Shown one piece after another: positions 1-48,065 of a stretch of 64,000 nucleotides of DNA. Below the pieces are notes generated by a model that ran no database searches, was not told where the DNA came from, and saw only the letters and a list, made by a program, of their open reading frames with translations. The position numbers and the translations under genes are program-made. The DNA comes from Rhyacophila brunnea (taxonomy: Eukaryota > Arthropoda > Insecta > Trichoptera > Rhyacophilidae): assembly GCA_022495005.1 (NCBI GenBank), contig JAGYXB010001100.1, forward strand, positions 1,054,001-1,118,000, given 5' to 3'. Each line of letters starts with the position of its first letter. Position 1 is the first letter of the stretch.

Positions 1-177
1 GGCAGGCGAGTCGCAGTTTGCCGTCACCTTCCCATGGAAACATCCACTCTCCATTTTGAGAACCACTACATTAGAGTCTGCCTTGAGCAGTGACTCCCAA
101 CCTGTTTGCTTAAAGTAACCCTTAATATATTTTATAAAATCTCGGAAAACCTTACCAGTCATGTCACATATTATTAG

Positions 178-340
178 GTTTATCGGTTCTTGTCCGTTTA
201 AGGGAAGCCAGCGGCAAACATTTTTTTAAAATAAGTTAGGTCAGGTTTTCATTCTTGAATTCATGAATTTGGCCAAAATCGATTATGAAAATTGGCGCGG
301 TTCCCGCCTGGCTTCCCGTAAACCAACTTGTACCCAATGA
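178..340. repeat. MITE copy, terminal repeats with GGGAAGCCAGCGG
   Basis: The left end ...GGGAAGCCAGCGGCAAAC and the right end GCGGTTCCCGCCTGGCTTCCC are inverted. The interior matches the better preserved copy at 59093-59249 (shared text such as AGGTTTTCATTCTTGAA). This copy is degenerate, so its boundaries are approximate. Confidence 0.55.
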
Positions 341-527
341 TGATGTGCATCATTGCTTGTACCGGTTTATCAGTGGTAAAGAATTTACAACAAGGTGCGT
401 TTTTTCATTAGCCTACAGTCCGACGTGTGGATCTTGGCGATCTCACGGAAAGGTTTCCTGTTGACGTTGTCACATTCTTAACCTATTAGGCCTTGTCCAG
501 TGTCCAAGTACACTTAAAAAAACAATA

Positions 528-575
528 ATGTCAATTTTCCACACCAGGAATTCGAATGCGAGACCCACGACTTCA
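528..575 (-). repeat. SINE head fragment (tRNA-like B box)
   Basis: The segment reads CCAGGAATTCGAATGCGAGA with CCCACGACTT on the plus strand. It resembles the minus-strand head of the SINE at 58985-59397 (ccaggattcgaacctgagac). It is short and diverged. Confidence 0.4.
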
Positions 576-823
576 TAAGCGGAATTCATCTTATTTACCT
601 GCATTTTGATATCTCATCTATGTGGAATGTGAATGCATAAAAACATCATCGTTATCTTAGGTTTGATGCAAATATTTTGTTAAGGTAGCCGAGTGTAATC
701 ATTTAAATTAATCTAGCGTTAACAATAAATGATATTTAAACTATGTACTCTTTATCATGTATTGTTCGCTATGTTGCTATGACATATGACGATATGAGTG
801 ATACATAATACTATGTTTAATAA

Positions 824-36446
<35,623 letters not shown>

Positions 36447-36830
36447 ACCCACCTCATCTTGTACCGCCCACACCCCTTGTCTCTGCTTAACTGCTGCATT
36501 CGAATCCGAAACATTCTATTGGTGCGCGAAGTATTAACAAAACTATTTGTATAAAAACATAATTGTACTGAAGCAATATTAATTGGATTACTGTTTTAAT
36601 AATTGAGTAACAAAAACAAAAATTAACAGTAAACAAAATTACTTTTACTTAAGAACTGAATTCTCAGACTGTATTTGATAATGTTGGATTATTTTCAAAA
36701 TAAGTAGTGAAAAAATACTATGTAGTTTTTGTTTTTACAAATTCTGTCTTGTGATTTTATTGGTTTGGCATTTATTTTGTAGAATTCCATTTTAATTGTT
36801 GAATAAAATAGGTACACCGATACAAGTTGT
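36447..36830 (+). other. Myosin II 3' UTR (minimum extent)
   Basis: The sequence after the stop codon is AT-rich and contains the first AATAAA polyadenylation hexamer at 36802-36807, so the shortest likely 3' UTR is about 380 nt. Further AATAAA hexamers at 37421, 38514 and 38973 would allow longer forms. The choice cannot be settled from sequence. Confidence 0.45.
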
Positions 36831-39800
36831 CCGCTGAGTGAGGGCGCTGCATGCTAACATTTGGCATGTCATTCAGTTTTTTTACTGTGATGAGTTTAGT
36901 TCCATATTCCAACGGCGGACGATTTAAATTGGTACATATGTCTACAACACACGTATTTTTAACTCTACATTTAAGTTGTGATAGCCATTTTCACTTACAT
37001 ATAATATATGTATAAACATCACGATCATTTTTTTTAGAAGTATGATTATGAAATATATTTCAATTAAGTCTAATTAATAGAATATATAATTATTTTAGAC
37101 ATTTGTATTAACTTTCTATTTTAAACTACTTCAACAGAAATACATTCAACAAATGAAATATCTATCATAATATGGATGTATGGGTTGGCGCACATATATT
37201 GTATGTCCATTTTTTTTACTGTAATCGTTATTTGAGAAAATATTGTCTCATTCAAAGTGCATTCATTCCACATGTCCACTTCTCGTTTGACTTTCAATTG
37301 ATTCTAATCTTTCAAATTCAATTTGCTCAAAACTTACAAACACCGGACATAGAACATCTGTGAACCAATCGATACATTGTAGAGTTAAAAATGTATTACT
37401 TTATTCGTAATCTTTTAAATAATAAAATAGAGACTGGGGAGGGTTTGATTGTAATTTGAAGCTAATGAGTTTTGTAATCCACGAATGGGGGGGACAAGCA
37501 TGTAGTAACATACTCGCCCCCCACGGACTTGGCTTTTGACCTATCTTTTATGTAAAATAAGGTTTAATAGGCTATTTCTGTGTAGCGGGAGACTTCCGGA
37601 CGTGCATGTGCCGAGGCTAAAGTATTAGTTTTTCTTATGTATTCCTATACGCGTTGTCGTGAGTTGGCGTTGCGTGGCTAAACTTTCCATTTTTTGCTCA
37701 AGTTTTTAAAATGATATAAACACCGCAACTCGCGTTAAATATCTTAATCTAAATTTTTAAATATCTATTATTAATAATTATTAAAGGTCAAACTTCATGG
37801 ATAGTTTTTTTTATAGTTTTTTTGTTTATTGTCGTTATAAACTATGTTTTTTCTTCTTCTTTTTATTGATTGATCGCACACAACTTGTCTAAGTACATAT
37901 TATGTAAAATTGTACATTTACCCTTATATATTTATATATATGTTTTCTCTTATTGTACACGATCTTCAATAGAACGATATTATCCTGAATGTTGGATAAT
38001 ATACCTATTCATTCTTCATTTTTCCAAACTCCAGCAGCATTTTTCCAATCTCGTTTTGCCATAGTAAAAGAATGAAAAATAGTGATTATTTATTACGTAA
38101 TAAGTGAAAGCTGAAAAAAAAATACTAGCTTGTAAAGATTAAAATAATTGCCAGTATTTTATTTTTCGAAATCATTATTTCTGTTAATATTCAAACAAAC
38201 AACAAAAAAAAAATCATTTATATATATTATTACATATTATTATGAAAGTAGTGTTAAGTTTTTTTTTTTTTAGTTAAGCTATTGTATAATAATAAATCCA
38301 TATGTGCTTTTATTCTTAGTTATTATAATATAGAGCCTAATACTTATGAAATTTTTTTTACTGGTGATTTCACTGATTTGATTAATTGTGGTACCTAAGT
38401 AAATTAATTTATAAATTCCTTTTGCCATTGTAAGTTTTTAATTTTTTACATACCTACCTAATTAAAGTTTTTTTTTTTTTTTAAATATATGTTATTATTT
38501 TATTTCCCGGCATAATAAATTGGTGTGTTCTTACGTATTTATTCGTTAATTATTAATAACTATTGTCTACCCTTGTCTATTTTGATAATCTTAAATTATC
38601 AAATCGTTTTTTTTTTTTAAATGTCTCAGTCGTTTATTATTGTCACTTTTTGTAATTATTTTAAGTATTTCTCCATGAATTTTACGACTGAGATAATATA
38701 TTATAATGTTGTTTTAAAACTATAATAACGAAATTAATTATTTTATTCCTTCAACTTGGATGCTAAATACAAACAAACACACACCGCCCCTTCGTTTGTA
38801 ATATTTTAATTAACATTATACATAGTGTTTTTTAACCGTATTTCTTGAAAATGTTTTTCAGCATGCTTTAATGTGCGACAAAATACGATTGTTATTAAGA
38901 AATTAGGAGTTATCATAATATAATTTTAGGTCGGACGTAGAATGTACTATCCAAAATGGAATTGGAAGTGTAAATAAATATGTTTTCTTACGAAATGCTT
39001 CTCTTTGAGAGACGTACGCCGCACTAGAAAACTGTTACTTAAAATAAATGATGATTAAATGATTTTGAAGATATCTTCACATGATTCGAATCATACGGTA
39101 CTTATATTTCCTGCGTTATTTGACCCGGAAAACTTTTCAAAAATAACCCTCGCAGTAAAATAAATAATATGTCCTTCTGAAACGATTTTTTATTTTATTT
39201 TGGCAAATCACACCATCTCCAAAATGCTTTTTCTCTCATGATTTAAAAAATCGGGTGTGAGGGTAGCAAAGTAAGCTAATTAATAGATTTTATATTATAA
39301 ATATAATATGTTATTTTAATTATGAGTATACTATGAAAATATTTGCTAAATAATGAAACCCAACTAAGAAATTTGTAATACGTTTTTCAATACCACAATT
39401 AAAATGATTTATAAAAAAAAAATGTTGTTTTATTTTATGAAATGTTTTTCTACTCTAAATCCTTTCATAATATTTTATTCCAGGGCTCAGTAAACGTTGT
39501 AACACATCTGATGATGTTCAGGGTTCAGTGTCCCGATCCTCAGTCATGGGGTCCAGATGAAGGAAAAGATAAGAGACGAATGCATATTATGTATATCTAT
39601 CTACCTATGTTACTCCTATTCGAACGCAGTTATCAAGATGTTCATATGTTAGTCTGTTTCTATATTGGAAAACGAAAGCTCACATAAATAGAACAGAACA
39701 ATGCCTTCACTTGGAGCGCCACTGACCGAGATTGGATAATTTTCTGTTCAAATTAAAATAGTGAACGGCTCTATGTTACGAGAGCTTACCCTGAGAAACG

Positions 39801-40141
39801 TCAGATTTTTCGAGTCTATACCTGAAACCATCTAAACGCCACTTTTTGAGCATAGACAACCAAGGCAAAACCGCTATTATAAGCGTAGACAATAAGTACA
39901 AATAATATAAAAATCATTTACAATGAATAAAATTCAAACATTTTAAATCAATAAAATTCGCCGTTTTCAAAAATCTGTATAGCATAATAGAGTTTGCCAA
40001 TGCATTTCATAAAATTAAAATAAATATAATGTAACCTTTGACACGAAGACACTCGTGCTTAATCCTTCATATAAAAACGCTCTAAACAATATGCGAAAAT
40101 AAGGAACATTGTTCAAAATAACGTTATAGATAACAATATTT
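36831..40141. other. AT-rich intergenic stretch, possibly including longer myosin 3' UTR forms
   Basis: I see no gene, RNA gene or clear repeat here. It has long T runs near 38256, 38470 and 38607, and several AATAAA hexamers. It may contain the distal part of the myosin 3' UTR. A pentanucleotide-rich text such as ACCTACCTA occurs but forms no array. Confidence 0.5.
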
Positions 40142-40315
40142 GGTACTGTTCGGTTATATGGAATACAGCGGAAAACGCATTTTGAAAATAGCCGATAAAC
40201 TGGATTATTTGTTACTTTGGGTTAGGTTTGGTTAGGTTAACCTAACAAATAATCCAGTTTATCGGCTATTTTCAAAATGCGTTTTCCGCTGTATTCCGTA
40301 TAACCGAACAGTACC
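40142..40315. repeat. Long palindromic MITE, 70-bp arms
   Basis: The arms start GGTACTGTTCGGTTATATGG and end CCGTATAACCGAACAGTACC. They are nearly perfect over about 70 bp and include AAACGCATTTTGAAAATAGC. The centre contains GGTTAGGTTTGGTTAGGTT and CCTAAC. The arms share ATCGGCTATTTTCAAAATG with the element at 59093, so the two belong to related families. Confidence 0.75.
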
Positions 40316-42014
40316 CAATATTTATATAAAATTTAGCCGTGTTAAACGATATTAACTAAACGATATTGTTATTATTTCAGATAATTTCAACTCAAATTTA
40401 ATCAATAAAATAAGAAATACGAGTGAAAATGGCTTGGATGGCTTTTATTTACTCTTTGATTAGTGATTGTTTCCATAAGATGTATCCATAGTCAGTATTC
40501 CGTATCCGTATTCATTTAAATGTATAATAAATAAAACTGGCTCCAGTTTATTAACCCCACGAAAACATTTTGCATCCACAAACAAATGGCCCGGTCAATA
40601 CAGCTTCGATAAAACGGCTCCGAAACGTCTGTGATTTTCATTAAAATGACACTTTTCCTACTTAAAATTAACGTTTCGGTAAAATATATCTATCATAAAT
40701 ATTCATGAAGCGTTTCATCTTTCATATTAAATATACCAAACTAACCTCGTAACCAGATATAGAGAATATTAAACGCAATGTAAATGACAGGCATTGTTCC
40801 CAACATAGTAACTGTATTGTTAATTATTAAATTTATTAAAATATTTCACTGTTCTCTGTGACCGTACTTATTGTCTACGCTTATCGTCTTACCGAACAAA
40901 CAACTGATGGGTCCAATTTATGAGATAGTCATCAGGGGGATATAGATCAATATTACCAAGAATGGCAATGTTCTTATTTACACAAAGAATACGTAGCCAA
41001 ATATATAATATATCTTCTAGTTTTTAGATTACAGTGTGGTAGTGGCAAAGGGTGGAGGTGGCTGTTAAGATTCAACAAAAATATTTACATTACAACTAAA
41101 CTTTGTCAATTATGTGTATTTGTTTTCATTTAACTAAGACTACAAATTCCAGATAGTGTTACAAGTTAGTTTCTAAAATTAAATTAAACCCTGCGTCAGC
41201 CAAGCCATAACAGTAAAAAATATTCTTCCATCTATAGAATATCTAAAATTTTGCTTTTAAATCATACATCTATATATATAAAAGAAAGTCGGGTTAGTTA
41301 CAACATTTATAACTCGAGAACAGCTGGACCGATTTTTACGATCTTTGATTTGTTGGATTTGTCTTAGCCCCGAACAGCAGAATAACTAATAAAACATCGG
41401 AAAAATTCACAAAAAAGAAAATTATGAATAAAATTAATTTTCTCATACATTTTGACATTTTGAACAATGAATCTCGCGCATTCGAAAATAAAAGAAAATC
41501 ACAAAAAATTTAAATCCATATACAACGCCTTCTCTGATACATGACAGAAAGAATAAACAAGAAACAAACAAACAAATGAAAAGCGTTGTGTGAATTATCT
41601 ATCCTTTGACAGTTGATTCAGTTCAGCCTCAGATAATCCCGAAAGACTTTGTTGTATACTCCGGCGAATTTTGGAGGAAGTTGTCCTACCTGAATCTTTT
41701 TTACTTCTTTGACAGCGTCCAAAAATAAAGCCAAGGATAAAATTACATGATCTCATTGCTGGTATTGCTCATTATTTACCTACCAATTTCAAAATCCATC
41801 CTTCGAACTTCATTCGACAATCGATCTACGTGAATAATCTAGCCGATTACCAGCTAGGTGCGCAAATAGCTATTTCGATCGTGATTTTCAAACGGTAAGT
41901 TGCCTTCGAAGATGTTCACTTTGTGAGGTTATCAAATTTGTGATTGTGTGTGCATCGATAACTGCTTCATTATATAATTTTGAATTATGTGATTAATTTT
42001 CCAGTGTTCATCAT

Positions 42015-43510
42015 TTGATGATTCGTCAAAATGCTGACAACTATTTGCTGCGATTTCGTCGATTGCTTAAAATCGAGACGGAGCGCCTCACTTTCATTCG
42101 GTTGAACCAAGCCAAACTGCGATCGGAGGAGTATATTCATTTACGCGATGCAATCAGCACCGAAGGAGATGCAGCTAATGTTGGTCGATTGACTATTCTA
42201 TTGGCGATGTACATTGGCAGCCCGCGTCATATGCATGAATATGCGCAAGATGCAATGACATATGTTCGTCATTACGGTCGTCCAGATCTATTCATCACCT
42301 TTACATGAAATCCGAAATGAATAGAAATTGTTCAACTGCTACTCCCCGGACAAACATCAAGTGATCGGCACGACATCACCGCACGTGTCTTCAAACAAAA
42401 AATCCTGTCGCTGATGAACTACATTGTTAAGCATCGCGTCTTTGGGAAACTCGATGCTGGATGTATTCGATTGAATGACAAAAACGAAGCTTGCCGCATG
42501 CACACATTTTTATTTGGTTAGTCGAAAGAATTCGACCAGACCAAAAAGATGACATCATATGTGCCGAGATTCCTGATCCCGAAACCGATCCAGACCAGCA
42601 TGATGTTGTAATTACTTACATGATTCATGGACAGTGTGGCGCCATCAACCCCCAATCACCGTGCATGGTCGACTGCAAGTGTTCCAAGTGTTATCCATGA
42701 AGTTTAACGGCGGAGACTATCACTGCCAATGATGGTTATCCACTGTATCGGCGTCGATCACCCAATGATAACGGTAGAACTATCACAACGAAAATGAAGT
42801 GAAATGATATCGTGGTCGACAACACTTGGATTGTTCCGTATTCGCCACTTTTTTCCAAAACATTCAAGGCGCATTGCAACGTGGAGTTTTGCAATTCAGT
42901 GAAGTCCATCAAATACATCTGAAAATATGTCACCAAAGGCAGCGATATTGTAGTTTTTGGCGTTCAAACTCCCAATACCAACGATGAAATCACGCACTAT
43001 CAAGTTGGTCGATATGTGAGCTGCAATGAAGCGATTTGGCGTATTCTCTCATTCCCCATTCATGAACGTCATCCCACTGCTGTACATTTGGCGGTGCATC
43101 TGGAGAATGGTCAACAAGTTTATTTCAACGCATCGAATGTTGCTCAACGTGCTGAAATATCTCCAGCGCCAACATTGACCAGTTTCTTTTCGATTTGCCA
43201 AAGCGATCCGTTTGCACAAACGTTGTTCTACTCTGAGATGCCACGTTATTACACTTGGAACGCTTCATCGAAGAAATTTCAGCGTCGGAAGCAAGGCGAT
43301 GCGGTTCCTGATCATCCGGATGTGCATTCTACTGATGCTCTTGGTCGCATTTACACAGTTCATCCGAAGAATGGCGAATGATTCTACTTGCGGTTGTTGC
43401 TGGTAAATGTTCGTGGGCCGACATCATTTGAATCACTTCGAACTGTCAATGGTGTAGTGTGCCCAACATTTCGTGCTGCATTTCAAAAGCTCAATTTGCT
43501 TGAATTTTGC
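42015..43510 (+). pseudogene. Helitron Rep (HUH nuclease) region, broken
   Basis: The first fragment (42015-42308) reads the Helitron N-terminal domain, including HEYAQDAMTYVRHYGRPDLF. The HUH motif appears as PHAHIFIWLVE near 42494. Later text includes MIHGQCGAINPQSPCM, and the region ends with PRYYTWNASSKKFQRRKQGD. The catalytic tyrosine motif (Y-x-x-K-Y) reads IKYI*KYVTKGSD, with TGA at 42920-42922 replacing a codon inside the motif. Several other stops and frameshifts are present. In an intact element this domain would nick and join single-stranded DNA. Confidence 0.85.
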
Positions 43511-43638
43511 ATTGGGACATGACAATCGCTAAAGTATTTGTTTCTGCATCTCCAAGTCAGATACGCACATTATTTGCTATCATTATTTCGACATGCTTCC
43601 CATCGAATCCACCTAAGTAGAACAACTACAAGGATGAC

Positions 43639-44870
43639 ATGTCAGAAGACATTTTATATCGAATTCGTGTCATTTCAGGGAATCCTGATCTCGAGGTGAA
43701 TAAGGAGATACATAACCAGGTTTTCCTTTTGATCGAAGACATGTGTTACCTCATGTGCGGCAGCTTATTAGTCAAGTTAGGAATGCCAATGCCACATCGT
43801 GGAGTGAATTACGCTTTCAATCTAGAATTGGAACGTGAACGTGAAAATGATCGAGATGCATTGAACTAATTAGTTTGAACGAATGTACCAATATTGAACC
43901 CCCAACAGAAGGTAGTGCACGATACGTTAATGAAGGCAATTGATGATGGAAATGGTGGCTTATTTTTCCTCGATGCGCCCAGTGGAACTGGGAAGACATT
44001 CCTCATGTCATTGATTTTGGCCACTGTTCGTGCGAGATCCGAAGTTGCTGTAGCAGTTGCTTCTTCTGGGATAGCGGCCACGTTGCTAAAAGGATGCCGA
44101 ACGGCTCATTCAGCGTTGAAATTGCCGTTAAACCTTCAAACGACTGAAAAACCGATATGCAATATTGCGAAACATTCAGCAATGGCCAAAGTTTTAGTAG
44201 CAAGTAAAATCATCACCTGGGATGAATGTAGAATGGCGCACAAACGCGCATTGTGAGAGATGTTTTGGAGGCGCAATGATTCTACTATCTGGCGATTTCC
44301 GCCAAACACTACCAGTCATTCCTAGATCGACTGCTGCCTATGAAATAAATGATTGCCACAAATCATTGACTCTGTGGCGTTATGTGAAGAACCTTCAGCT
44401 GACGACAAACATGCGAGTTACATTGCTAAACGATCCATCGCCGAAGATTTCTCGAAGCAATTTCTGATTATCGGTAACGGCCGTGTCCACAAAGATGTGG
44501 ATCACTTAAACTTCACAATTCAAAATCAAATCGTTGGTCTACTGCATTCCTTCAAATCTATCGACTGTGTAAGTGCTCGGCCATAGTAATTTCGGCGTCT
44601 TGCGAAACTCAAACGTATAGCAATATGTATTATGCCCAAAAAAAGACACTGTCTACGAACATTTTACACATGGTTATACGTTTGAGTTTCGCAAGATGCC
44701 GGCGCGCCACCCCCGCGCGACCACTACGTTCTTGCACTAACAAACGAAGACGAAGCAACCAACTAGCCAACTGGATTTTTAAACTCATTGGATCTTCCTG
44801 GCTTGCCACCGCACAATTTACAACTGAAGGTTGGCTCGGTAGTCATCATGCTTAGAAATCTGAACCAACC
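43639..44870 (+). pseudogene. Helitron Pif1-type helicase region, broken
   Basis: Walker A reads APSGTGKTFLM near 43976, followed by EVAVAVASSGIAATLLKGCR. Walker B is WDECRMAHKRAL near 44219. After frameshifts the frame resumes with LLSGDFRQTLPVIPR and then the C-terminal NSLDLPGLPPHNLQLKVGSV and LRNLNQPKLC near 44790-44880. A foldback MITE interrupts it at 44592. The last part of the helicase is deleted. Confidence 0.85.
44592..44702 (+). repeat. Foldback MITE family F, copy 3, nested in the Helitron
   Basis: The arms CGGCGTCTTGCGAAACTCAA and TTGAGTTTCGCAAGATGCCG are inverted. The centre has GACACTGTCTACGAACATTT, one base different from the core in copies 1 and 2. It cuts the helicase coding remnant, so it inserted after the Helitron. 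Confidence 0.7.
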
Positions 44871-46063
44871 AAAACTATGTAATCCATTTCATTTTGATTT
44901 GATTTTGGCACATTTATTGAACTTAATTCATTTTGAATATTCATTTTAACTTAATAAAAAAATGAATTTAATTCAGCTAATAAGTTAACACAATATTATT
45001 GATTCTGAGGCGGTACGAAGTTTGCCGGGTCAGCTAGTAATTTATAGATAGAAGATTTTTTTATGGTATCTATTATGGTGTGGTTAGGTAGGGGTAAAAT
45101 TAATTAAAAATAATTACAAAATAAAAAGAACTTTTTATATACAATGTTTTTAAATTTTCTGTTGAATCATATAAACTTGACTTGCTTGCTTAAACGATCA
45201 AAAAAATTTGTAGTCGATAGAAATAATACTGAAATGTCATTTTGATTTCCATAGTAACGCACGTATATATTAATAATTTAGTTGCTAGGACCCCAGACCC
45301 CTTGCAACCAATAATGGTGTCGAAATAACTTTTCATACAAAACAGAATTAACTGAAAATGAATTCAATTCTACTTAAAGATGGCTAAAAATATTAAAAAA
45401 ATGCATTGGCATTGTGTTCTGATGTTCTGATTTGTACCGGACAAATAAGAATACGAGCTAATAAAAATGTAAAATAATCAATATCATCTGCTATTGATTA
45501 CTTCAATTATTACTTTTATTTAAACTTAAAAAGAAAAAGTGTACATTATGTATTTTTGTATATCCACAAACTACCTCCACAATGATGGTTTGAATTAGGC
45601 AGAGCTTAATTGAATTTTAAAATCTAACCAGCACTACCTGCAATTTCTATTCTTAGTTCAATGAAAACAAATAAGTATGACTGACAAAGTTTAGAGTACA
45701 CTTTTTGTGTCAGATCTCTCAATATCCTACCTCCACCCTTCGCCACTGCTGTGCTATGATTGTAGTAGGCGGTCAACAAACTGAATTAATTTATTCCTTG
45801 CTACTACAAAAATTCCCTTTCCAACAGTGCTCGAAATGAAAAATTTTATGAACAGGAATACTAATAATTTTTCAAAAATGTGCAATATTAGATATAATAT
45901 CTGTAATATAAATAATTCTTAGTTTTACATAATGTATTTATAAAAAATATTTTCATCATCACCTTCGCCCGAATCAGTTGTTGGTAACATACAAAATATA
46001 TAATAATATAAGTTTACGAAATCGTTTACTAAAAAAATACATCATTTATAATAATAATAATTA

Positions 46064-46235
46064 GGCGGCTCTCGTGGTGCAGTGGGCAAGGCGGTGGCCT
46101 TTCGCCCGAGAGTTCTGGGTTCGATTCCTGGTCATGGCAAAAACATTTATCTGTTTTTCTCAAAGCCTGGGTGTTTGTGATTGCTCAAAATTACTAACAA
46201 CCACCTTGTACGAAAAAGCAAGGACATGGTTATTA
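46064..46235 (+). repeat. tRNA-derived SINE, family 2, most complete head
   Basis: The head reads CTCTCGTGGTGCAGTGGGCA (A box) and TGGGTTCGATTCCTGG (B box), an RNA polymerase III internal promoter arrangement. The body includes TGGGTGTTTGTGATTG and it ends in an A/T-rich tail at AAAAAAAATAAATAATAATT. The tRNA-like part does not form a proper acceptor stem, so it is not a tRNA gene. Confidence 0.65.
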
Positions 46236-47589
46236 ATAATTCTAAAAAAAATAAATAATAATTATTATACAAATATAAATACCTAATTGTAAGTATATGA
46301 ATCTAATTGGAGTAGGAAACATAAAAATACATGAAGTAATGGACAAACCAATACATTTTCCATTTGTTTCGTCAGTAGTTTGAATAAAAACATGTAACTA
46401 AGTGTAGATGGAAACATGAGTAATGATACCTTATCGTTATTGATTTCTGTGTTTTCACCACGAGTACTTCTTCCTTCTTTCCTTGATATCATATAATATC
46501 TCTTGATAATGGTCTCTGCAACAAGCCCGAAACGTCGAGGAAAGAAGGAAGAATTACACATGGTGAAAACCCAAAAATCAATTACCATGACAAACAACCG
46601 TGAAAGTCTCAAACATAAGATAGGTACATTGGTTCAACCAAGATACATGCTACGTCATTTAAAGCTCTGATTTTTAGTACCTCAATTGGAAATATTTTGA
46701 TAACACTATTTTTTAATCACATCAAAATCCACTATGTATGAAAAAGCAAGAGCTTATTCATAATAAATTAATTTAATAAAATAAGTGTACTTAATGAATA
46801 CACAAGTTTTTAGAATGTAGCATTCTTTATTAAATATGTATAATTTTAAACAACCTCAGACTTGTAGATATTAGAAAAAAATATTAAAATATTTACACCA
46901 TGTGGGCATGTGGGATAATATTTTATTCTAATAGATTTCTGATGTTGAAATTATTAATTATTATGTAAGTAAATATTTTCATACATCTTTCCAAATGGAT
47001 TGTGATGATTTTATTTAAATGTATTTTACCAAAGAGATTGGATCTCTTTGTATTTTACCTATTTTATTTCGTCAACATCTCGTCGCTATACTGCCCCCAT
47101 AAGCAAAAACACAGCTAATGGGAAAAAGTCAATTTTGAGAAAAGAGAGGTTATCATGTTTTTCATTGCTGCTTCATTAAAAGTTAATCAATTTTAATAAA
47201 TGTTTCGGTTTATAATAGATTATTTAAAAATTGATATTTTCATTACATACAAATTGCAAAATTACAAAAATATTGATTATAAAACTCCACTATTGTCTTT
47301 TTATTTATGATTTTGAATGGAATAATGTCAGTTTCATAAGGAAAAAAACAGTAAATATGTTTTTTTACTTATAATTTAAATTGTAATAGATATTTTTGAA
47401 AAATTAAATACTTGTAATGGTATTTTGTTCATTAAATAATATTGGAATGACAATATATATTTTTAAATATACAAAAATCCGTCAGTTTTGGTGGGAAGAC
47501 TCCCAAAACGTCATCCTATTTGTAGGCATTACTCTTCCTTATTTTTGAATTATGCATTTCTTATTTTCCATATATGATCCATAAACTGC

Positions 47590-48065
47590 TGACCTGTTAA
47601 TTAATATTTAATTACCTTATTTAAATATCATGTTAACTATATCTAATGGCCAATCGCGCAAAACGCAGTGTCAGCACTAAATGAGTTAATATTGCCAATT
47701 TTTCCTACTACTGTATACTGTGAAAGATTATTCAGTGTAATGCACTTCATAAAAAACAAATATCGAAGCTAGTTGACAGATGTAAACGTAGAAGCAGTTA
47801 TGCGGCTCGCATTGGAAAAAGGGAATATTGAGGAATTTCCGTTTGCATTATTTTTAAATATCAAATGTTCAGAGACGTAAGTACAAATATCATTAATTTA
47901 ATAAAACTAGATAGTTAGAAATGTGTTTTATGATAGATTAAGATTAAAATTAATAACTCATTTAGTGCTAACAATGGGCTGGCGCGTTTTCAGTAGTTGT
48001 CCATTAGATATAATTAACATGATATTTAAATGTGGTAATTAAAATGTAATTAACTGGTCATTAGC
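47590..48065 (+). mobile_element. TIR element with a hAT transposase remnant inside
   Basis: Inverted arms of about 100 bp are seen, for example ATCATGTTAACTATATCTAA on the left and TTAGATATAATTAACATGAT on the right. Both continue to the CACTAAATGAGTTA and TAACTCATTTAGTG ends. The interior at 47692-47880 encodes a transposase C-terminus. A deletion of most of a hAT element that left long arms and this tail is one reading. Confidence 0.6.
47692..47880 (+). pseudogene. hAT-family transposase C-terminal fragment
   Basis: The frame reads TTVYCERLFSVMHFIKNKYR, a stop (TAG at 47770-47772), then LTDVNVEAVMRLALEKGN and a TAA stop. The CERLFS...KNKYRSRLTDxNxExLMRLA pattern is the C-terminal dimerisation region of hAT transposases. 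The catalytic domain is missing, so the fragment is inactive. Confidence 0.7.

Larger units (their letters stand above)
41269..45037 (+). mobile_element. Decayed autonomous-type Helitron, internally deleted
   Basis: The 5' end is TCTATATATATAAAAG and the 3' end is GCCGGGTCAGCTAG, with insertion between A (41268) and T (45038). These are the canonical Helitron termini (5' TC, 3' CTRR, A|T target, no duplication). A short GC-rich stem precedes the 3' end. Inside are remnants of the Rep and Pif1-type helicase domains, described separately. At 3.8 kb it is shorter than intact Helitrons (about 5-6 kb), so it is deleted as well as mutated. Confidence 0.85.
41040..45748. mobile_element. hAT-type MITE, copy C, split by a Helitron
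   Basis: The left part at 41040-41268 starts TAGTGGCAAAGGGTGGAG. The right part at 45038-45748 ends ACCTCCACCCTTCGCCACTG. Between them lies the Helitron. The two parts carry the same blocks as copies A, B and D in the expected order. The flanking octamers do not match well, so this copy is probably older. Confidence 0.7.

Noticed and set aside
40208..40248. TTAGG repeats resembling insect telomere sequence
   Set aside because: Only two or three degenerate copies lie in the centre of a palindromic MITE. A real interstitial telomere tract would have many exact units.
46064..46140. Possible tRNA gene
   Set aside because: The A and B boxes are present, but no proper acceptor stem closes and the sequence continues into a SINE body shared with two other copies.
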